In this document: in pieces, positions 57,661-64,000 of the stretch
How the letters are laid out: each line of letters opens with the position of its first letter
How positions within the stretch are numbered: the first letter of the stretch is position 1
Assembly: GCF_012489685.1 (NCBI RefSeq)
Contig: NC_080046.1
Location: 26,480,223 to 26,544,222, forward strand
DNA length: 64,000 nt
DNA from: Lotus japonicus
Lineage: Eukaryota > Streptophyta > Magnoliopsida > Fabales > Fabaceae
Direction of reading: 5' to 3'
Notes under the pieces: model-generated
Told to the model about the DNA's origin: nothing
Database searches by the model: none
The model's input: the letters and a program-made list of their open reading frames with translations, nothing else
Made by a program: the position numbers and the translations under genes

Positions 57661-60600
57661 TGTAACACCCCGATTTCGGTGGCGTCACTTTAGTAACCAA
57701 AGAAATAACTTAAGCGGAAAAACGTGAATTATTTTTTTTTGATAATAAAATGAAAGACTGAAAGAAAATAAACTTCTCGACAAAAGGTAAAAGAAAACTA
57801 ATATACATCTACATAAATATATACATGCCCACACTAGTACCAGCCACATCGCGAGTAACCTCAAGCGACGGGTGACGGAAGAAAGTAACGCCCGAAGGCA
57901 ATATGTACAAACCAAGGTAACCTGTGTCCGCAACACTAAACCTCAAAACTGAGAACGAATTGGCCCAGTGGCCTGAGAAAAGACCCCTAAGTCCAACCAG
58001 CTCTCTGTGATCTTCATAAGAAAACCACACAAAAAGCTACCGGCAGGAAAACTACCCTGTCCCAAAACTGAAAGCATGACGGTCAGAGCATCGACACTAC
58101 TCCTACACTAATCCCCACTCGAGGAGCCCACACTAACACTCGATCCTACATGCTAGCGCGGTCGTCGTCCGAATCTGCATCCAGGACGACTAGGTCGACA
58201 TACACAACACTACCCTCTCTGTCCACCCTGATGCGCTCCTGCACTGGCCTATTGGGCTCGGGGCCCGGAACAAGATCCTCGATGACAGCAGCTACAGGCG
58301 GACTAGACTCCGTCGAGAACCCACCCACTGGCACCTCCTCAGAGGGGTCCTCATCATCCGAAGATGATGGTGGTGGTGGTCCTCCCAGGCCGGGTCCACA
58401 ATGCACACCAGGCGGCAGGTTGAAGCTCACTATGTGTCTCCTCATCACCCCCTCCGTCAAGCGTCCGAATCGGTCAACACGGTCCTCCATGATCCGACCG
58501 GTGTAGGTCGCACGGTGGCCTATGGGGTCGACCACCCATGCACCTGGGTCGTCCTGATCAAGCATCTCGTACCTGGTCCCCCCCGAGGGGCTGACCATCG
58601 TAAACCAATCCGCCATACTCATCTGACAAATGGCGTAGTCCGCCCAAACACACACAGCAGACGCGAGGGTCAACTCCAAAGAATTATATAAATAATAAAA
58701 CCAGATATAATATAGGATAATAAATATTTGCCTCTCAGGCTTATAATTTTAGGGATGACTTCCTAGGGTTGCAAGTATCATAATGAATATAAGAAATCAT
58801 AATAACAAATAGCATGCCTCAAATATGATAAACAGGTACCAATCACACTCAGCAACTAAGTCAGCATGTATGTTGCATGAAATGCAATGCTGGGTAACAA
58901 AATGCATTCCGGAAGAAGGATGGACATCAACGAGGCGGCCCTAACACCAGCCACGGTGGGTACCTTCCTGCTCGCGTGTCTCTTACACCACACAAAAGTA
59001 GTCAGATCAGCAGTGAACCCGTAGGTCTGCCATTCGGTCTGCTACTGAGGACCACCGTAGTGTCCTAAATATGGAAATCCGGGTCTTATGACCATTTTGG
59101 AATCCACCGAGGTCCGGTATCACGCCGTGTATTAACCTCAAAATGAGTGCATGAATGCAAGTGATTAGCCAAACAACGTCTCCGACCTCACCCGACACGT
59201 CGCCACGTGTTCTAAATAACTTAAAGTCTCTAAAAAAAATACCCTAAGGCAAATGTCGATTCTGCGACAAAATGAATTAATCAAAAGAAGAAGAAGAAAC
59301 TTTGGAACTCATGGTTCCCGGCTAAACTATAGATAGCCAAACATTAAACTGCTCATCGAGCGAAAGAGTACGATTTGTACTTGGGCTAAACTTTAGATAG
59401 CCAAATAATAACCTGCTCATCGAGCAAAAGAGTTTCAACATACTCGAAGACTTGTATATTTCCTCAAAACGTGGACTCGACGACACTTCTTATATTTCCC
59501 AAACTAATATTCAGGCTCTAAGCTCTTATCTAAGGGTATTATTATTGTTCAAAGGATTTAGAAATTGATTAATGTCTTATGAGTTTTCCGTGATAAAATA
59601 GTTTTCATTTTAATCTTATAATACTTCCTAAGAGTTTTCAGAGATCCCATAATCTCAAATAATTCCCTGAGAAGGTCTCGATCCATTAAAACATAACAAG
59701 GTCCGAACTCCGTTCGTCCTTTAAAACTCTCTCAAAATCTCATAAAAATTTGGCATGACCTGCCCGTAATCCTCACTCCTCAGAATCTCAGGTACAAGTG
59801 GAATAGCATAAATAAAACAGCTCAGTCAAAAGCATAAACAGCATATTCCAACACATCCTAAGTTAACCATGTAGCACGTAGCATGTGAATCATTTAGCAC
59901 ACAATATCATGGCATCAAATACTCAGCAAGGTCGGCCGAAGCCTCAGAGAACAATTCAGACATTTAGCAATTTAGTGCATAACACATAAATCAAGTCGAA
60001 TTTGTCGACCCCTAAAGCAGTATCTAGTAATTCAGAGAGTAGCCCTCACCGGTGGGTCTTCCAGCTTCCTCCTCCAAGTGTCCTTCACGCTCTTCTCCTT
60101 GTTCTCCAGGAATCTCCTCAAAAGAACCTTAAGCAAAAATCACAGAAATCAACACCAAGAGTCAGAAACTCAGCAATCAAAGAGTCCTAGGGTCACACGG
60201 TACACTACAACCTCCGTGGTACGACAATCTAACGCGTTAAGACAAGTTGTCGAAAAATCGGATTCTTCCCCCCCCCCTTGGTATAGCTCTCGGCCACTTC
60301 CTTAAATTGGGAGGGTCGATTTTTCTTCGATCAAACTTGGTTCCTATGTTAACATAAGCCTTAACTAAGACGGTTCTAAGCTCGGAAAAATTTTCGGATC
60401 GAAAACTGATATAGGGGTAGTTTGGTCATTATTTTAAGCTCAAAATTTCAAAATTGGATTTTTGAAAAACAAATTGGATGAGGACGTCCACAACGACGTT
60501 TATGACGACAAATCCTACTAGCACTAAGCCAGGTCGATAGATTTCAGCCCAAAGGTTGCGACTTTGCCGAAAAATGGGTATTTAAGGTAGAAATTGATCC

Positions 60601-61613
60601 CGGCGGCATTTCGTCGACATTTGACAAAATCTAATCCGCAGAACACGCTCAGGAGCACGCAGGGAAGAAGTTTAGACACTGAAATCAGCGTATTTGAACA
60701 GTTTTTCAAAAACCTCAAAATTTTGAACTCAGAAAGACGTAGGAGAAGTGGACAGAAACGACGATTCGAAGGAGAGTATAGTTTACCTACCTCGAGGTCT
60801 TCGATTAGCGACGATCGGTGAAGCAAACGGGCAAGAAACGACGAAGATCCGGATCTCTCTCTCTCTCTTGATGCTCGCGGGTTTGGGGAGGGAAATGGGT
60901 AGTTTTTGGCAAAAAATCTAATTTTTGAGCTATTTATAGGTTTTGGAAAATGCGGAAAAATGATTTTTTTGCGATTCCGATTTTTCCTGCGCGTTCCTCT
61001 GCGCATTCTAAGATAGGTTCTGGCGACAGAATTCCAGAACTCAAAACAAGATTCTTGGAATTAAACCAAATGATACCAAATCGGTGTGAGTCGGTTCAAG
61101 TCGGTTTATCCCGAAAAACTACTTTTTGCAGTGATCGTCGGATGAGAAAACTTCCTTCTGAAGAAAGATTAGGAATGACGAGAGAAATAGGAGAAAGCGG
61201 GTGGAATCTTCATTTGCAGCTCCGAATAGAAAAAGTCTTCATCGTCTGTCGATCTTAGGTTTCTCGAACTATCAGGGATTCCGTTTCGGCAAACTTCCGA
61301 GAATTGGAATTTGACGTTCGTACTTTCCAGGATTTCGCATCGAAATAATTGTTTAAGGACGGAAAAGAGAAGTTCTAACATTTCTCTGAGGATTTTTGGA
61401 ATTAGTTTCCATCGTGTCCTAAAGCGTAAATTAACTATTCACTAATACCTTTGACCTAGGATTAAGCGTATGTTAGTCGTGCTATAACTCTTATCGGTTT
61501 TTCGATAAATTCTTGGACTTTTCCTGAACCTTTTTCCTTCACAAATTTATCTTAATCAAATAAACTCTTTTATTTTATTCACTTATCCAAAGCGTTAAAA
61601 CTTGGGCCTTACA
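57661..61613 (-). repeat. LTR B2 (5' LTR of chromovirus B)
   Basis: 3,953 bp, TG...CA borders, minus-strand TATA box at 60930-60939. Scattered differences from B1, for example ACAGACGG versus ACAGGCGG near 58295. Confidence 0.92.
58146..58679 (-). CDS. ORF within LTR B2, unknown acidic protein
   Basis: 177 codons in element sense, about 2.2 kb downstream of the LTR TATA box, hence inside R/U5 and in the element's leader. A likely start is the internal MSMADWFTMVSPSGG. The middle has VDRFGRLTEGVMRRHIVSF; then a Pro/Ser/Asp stretch (PPPPSSSDDEDPSEE) and an acidic end (VLDADSDDDRASM). GC content and codon use differ from the AT-rich LTR around it. No family is recognised. It could be a captured host fragment or a lineage-specific LTR gene. 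Confidence 0.4.
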   Translation of the reverse strand: MELTLASAVCVWADYAICQMSMADWFTMVSPSGGTRYEMLDQDDPGAWVVDPIGHRATYTGRIMEDRVDRFGRLTEGVMRRHIVSFNLPPGVHCGPGLGGPPPPSSSDDEDPSEEVPVGGFSTESSPPVAAVIEDLVPGPEPNRPVQERIRVDREGSVVYVDLVVLDADSDDDRASM

Positions 61614-62229
61614 CACGCCTTCCAAACGCATCCTTGCGAGAAGGCCTCACCTCTTCATCCTCCTCCCCTGCACATTGGCCCCACACGGTGGCGGAAGGTT
61701 AGGTTTGTTTGTTTAGGGTTCTTTTACTTTGTTTCTGATTTAAGCCTAGAATTTATTTGGTTTATAACTTGGTGTTATCTTATCTGAATGTTTCTGCATT
61801 AATGTTTCAGAAGCCCTCGTGTAAGGCTCACCCTTCGGAGTGATAGGTTCGTTCATCTTTTCAATTGTTGTGATAGGGTTTCTGTAGTTCCTTTCACATT
61901 GCTCAATCTCTTTGTCATGTCATCAGAATCCTTTAGGCAAGTGGAACTAACATTATTTTATGTTTCATATAGCATCTCAGATATAGTTTGATGGTAACTG
62001 CGCTCTTAATTCAAGCTTAACTAAAAAAACTGCACTCTTAATTCGGTCTAGTTGCTGTTTGATAGTATAGATTTTTTATTCACTCTACTTGACTGGTTGT
62101 TATCAATTCTAAATGCAGCAAAAGAGCTAAAATCCTGTACAATAGCAAAGTTCTTGGGCTTTTGATATCGTTGATTTAACATTTAATTGTGTACTTTCTT
62201 ACTATCTTTTCTGGGCTATAATTATGCAG
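61614..62229. other. CACTA-3 body after the chromovirus block, no clear gene
   Basis: A C-rich start (about 61614-61700) continues the gene-like leader seen at 38330-38613. An exon-like piece lies at about 61811-61846 (AGAAGCCCTCGTGTAAGGCT). The rest is intron-like. Confidence 0.4.
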
Positions 62230-62317
62230 GACATTGGAAGCATTTTCTCCTGTTTGCTTGCCAAGATACAATCCTTTGCCATTTTTGTACGCTTATACTT
62301 ATATCCACTATTTTGAT
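62230..62317 (+). pseudogene. MON1: Captured MON1 exon fragment 1
   Basis: Between an acceptor (TTATGCAG) and a donor (GTAAGT) the frame reads [20 protein letters not shown], then AYTYIHYFD. This matches the C-terminal longin region of MON1, the subunit that with CCZ1 activates Rab7 on late endosomes. The segment YTYIHYFD is slightly longer than the usual form. The exon lies in CACTA-3, far from any other part of the gene apart from the next exon. Confidence 0.75.
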
Positions 62318-62402
62318 GTAAGTCAAATTTTAATGCATGAACAATTCGCCATATGTTGTACATTTAGTTCAAATTACATAGCTTTATGTATATTTATGGC
62401 AG

Positions 62403-62467
62403 GACGACACATACCTGATGTTGTTGACGACTAGTTCTGAGGCATTTTACCATCTTAAGGATTGCAG
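62403..62467 (+). pseudogene. MON1: Captured MON1 exon fragment 2
   Basis: After an acceptor (TATGGCAG) the frame reads [20 protein letters not shown] and C, up to a GTAAAG donor. It directly continues the previous exon with an 85-bp intron. Retained introns show DNA-level capture. The next MON1 exon is not found downstream; a MITE sits in what would be the following intron. Confidence 0.8.
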
Positions 62468-62520
62468 GTAAAGTATGGTATAATAATTTGACCACTTGTT
62501 ATTGGGTTCATTTTTTTTTA

Positions 62521-62737
62521 GGGTTAATCCTCTAATTGGTCCCTGTGGTTGTGTGGCCGTCTGAAATTAGTCCCTCCCGTAAAATCTAAGTCCTCGCGTT
62601 TGAAAAAGTGTGTGTAGCAGGTCCTCGCCGGAGGGACTAATTTCCACACACTATTCAAACGCGAGGACTTAGATTTTACGGGAGGGACTAATTTCAGACG
62701 GCCACACAACCACAGGGACCAATTAGAGGATTATCCC
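62521..62737. mobile_element. Fold-back Mutator-type MITE
   Basis: Arms of about 100 bp (GGGTTAATCCTCTAATTGGT and its reverse complement at 62718-62737) are almost perfectly complementary with a short middle. Flanks TTTTTTTTA (62512-62520 and 62738-62746) are a 9-bp TSD, typical of Mutator-like elements. Transcription would give a long hairpin. Confidence 0.8.
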
Positions 62738-62746
62738 TTTTTTTTA

Positions 62747-63980
62747 TCAAAAACAAAAAGAACAGAGAAAAAAAGGAAAAAATAAAGAGGAAAGAGTGCA
62801 ATAGTTCATTGCAAAGAGATCTTGAGTTGAATACTTGAATCTCTTAGTAGCTATAATTAGGTGTGACGCGTTGGTGTTTTTGCAGTTTTGCTAAAAACTC
62901 CATCCATAGCTCATTGGATCTGACTAATCATTCGGGCAAGTGATCCAAACTTTTTCCGTTCCCCTATGGTAAATAGTTTATACTTTGTCATATCACTTTT
63001 TAGTTCAAAAAGTTATAACAAACAACCCTTAAATTGGAGGAATTTTACACTGTGATTCTTCCCTGCTTATTTTTTATGTTTATACTGCAAGTTTTTCTTA
63101 TTCTGTTAGCCATATTCATGTCAATGATCCTATGTTGCAGAGAATTTGAACTCTGTATTTCTTTTTCTATTATATCTGAACTTGTCAATGTGTTTCGTTG
63201 TTAACTTTGAGTTCTCATCCCTCTTGTTTTTGTGGATCAACATAGTCTTACTAGGGCACCCGGTCGTGCCGCCACCGTCCCTGCCGCGCCGCTGCCACTC
63301 TTGTTTTGCGTCGCTTCGTGCAATAGTTTGTCACCCTGTTGTCAGAGTTTAATAGCATTTCACCGTTCCTCTCCTCAGGCAAGTTTCTTCTTCCTCATAA
63401 GGTAATTTTGAATGCACCTTTATAATCATTTAGTGAGGAACCATTAAAATACTATACAATTCTTCTTTTTCTTGGTCTTTTGAGGGCTGTAGATTCCTCA
63501 CTCGTTGACTGGTTAAAATAAGTTCGAATTTAATTCTAGTTGGCTCTTGCATAAATTTCGTGTTTCAGATACTGGATAACTTAAATCACAAACTTAATAA
63601 GCCTTATTCTAGTCCGACTTTCAATTTATTGACTGTAACTCAATTGAGCTCCTAATAAACCATGTTTGAGTCATTACCTCTCACCCTTTAGGAAATTTTC
63701 TCTAGGAAACAATGACATGTTTTATAGGATATTGGCCTTGTTTAATTTTGATCTTTCTTTAGTTTGGCTAATACTTATTCTGTGCAAAATTTGGCAGTGA
63801 CGAAGATGGTTAAGAAAAAAATTTCCGTTGATATTTGACGCCTTTCTCAGATAAAATCTTTAGAACTAATATTTGTTACTGATGATAGATGCTTATCCAT
63901 GCATTGGTGAGATGAGGTGAACGACTTTTTCAATAAGGCAAGGTAAGAAATAAGTTCTCTCTTTTGAGTATAACCCTCCA
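62747..63980. other. CACTA-3 body, intron-like, no recognised gene
   Basis: AT-rich sequence with no supported ORF. The only structured piece is the GC-rich block at 63263-63305. Confidence 0.4.
63263..63305 (+). repeat. GC-rich 43-bp block repeated from 38455-38497
   Basis: TCGTGCCGCCACCGTCCCTG followed by a GCGCCGCTGCC core occurs here and at 38455 with two or three mismatches. With the chromovirus block removed the copies would lie about 1.8 kb apart within CACTA-3. Confidence 0.75.
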
Positions 63981-64000
63981 TGTGTGTGTGTGTGTGTGTG
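63981..64000. repeat. (TG)n microsatellite at window end
   Basis: Ten TG units running off the window. Confidence 0.9.

Larger units (their letters stand above)
38614..61613 (-). mobile_element. Chromovirus B (Tekay/Del-like Gypsy), interrupted in its LTR
   Basis: Two 3,953-bp LTRs: B2 at 57661-61613 and B1 made of 38614-38620 plus 50123-54068. Outer flanks CACGT (38609-38613) and CACGC (61614-61618) form a TSD with one change. On the minus strand: 5' LTR (B2), PBS, gag-protease-RT, a deletion, integrase tail plus chromodomain, PPT, 3' LTR (B1). The two LTRs differ by scattered single bases only. Lacking RNase H and the integrase core, it cannot move alone. Confidence 0.9.
37955..64000. mobile_element. 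CACTA-3, left part, carrying captured MON1 exons
   Basis: The left terminus CACTACACCAGAAAATGAC is followed by a dense set of TTTACAGCGGTT / AACCGCTGTAAA motifs in both orientations. No matching right end occurs before 64000. The element body is split by the chromovirus block (38614-61613) and resumes at 61614. It contains exons of a MON1-like gene (62230-62467), a fold-back MITE and an imperfect 43-bp GC-rich repeat seen on both sides of the chromovirus block. No transposase frame is in the window. Confidence 0.75.

Noticed and set aside
62524..62709. 61-codon ORF on the minus strand
   Set aside because: It spans the palindromic MITE, and its two halves are translations of complementary arms.

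Overview
This window is plant nuclear DNA made almost entirely of nested transposable elements; I find no intact, free-standing host gene. The element types (plant CACTA transposons with an Ulp1-type protease gene, a SIRE/Maximus-like Copia element with an envelope-like ORF, Tekay/Del-like chromoviruses, LINE tails, a Stowaway and a Mutator-type MITE) and the AT-rich background fit a dicot. A papilionoid legume is my best guess, but that is inference.

Three nested stacks can be resolved by target-site duplications (TSDs). Stack 1 (1-10213) is a LINE whose coding end was split by a CACTA element (CACTA-1, right end at 9300, left end outside the window). CACTA-1 holds a TNP2 transposase with one in-frame stop, a nine-exon gene ending in an Ulp1-like protease, exon fragments of a CDK-like kinase and probably a methyl-CpG-binding protein, and a small LINE tail with a 13-bp TSD. 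Stack 2 (10613-36405, TSD ATC) is a non-autonomous CACTA element (CACTA-2). It contains a Copia element (12972-33750, minus strand, TSD CAAAG), which in turn contains a tandem LTR-gag-LTR-gag-LTR array of a gag-only relative (16713-25355, TSD TCTAA). A hAT-like insertion lies at 33908-35636. Stack 3 (37955 to beyond the window end) is a third CACTA element (CACTA-3) carrying captured MON1 exons. It was entered by chromovirus B (38614-61613, TSD CACGT/CACGC), and chromovirus A (38621-50117, TSD TAACA) then inserted two bases inside the edge of B's LTR.

The Copia element has a readable gag, a complete-looking pol (protease, integrase, reverse transcriptase, RNase H) in the +1 frame relative to gag, a broken envelope-like third ORF, and on the opposite strand a 130-aa coiled-coil ORF with its own TATA box and poly(A) signals. 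The gag-only array keeps PBS, PPT, LTRs and gag but has lost nearly all of pol, so it would depend on a partner such as its host element. Chromovirus B has an intact gag-protease-RT frame but lost most of RNase H and integrase through a deletion with a microhomology-like junction. Chromovirus A keeps only gag and chromodomain remnants between two near-identical 4.1-kb LTRs full of 19/25-bp repeats.

The most noteworthy items are the antisense gene in the Copia element, the gag-only tandem array, the LTR-encoded ORF of chromovirus B, the three separate cases of exon capture or gene-like cargo in CACTA elements, and the exact reconstruction of the order of insertions.
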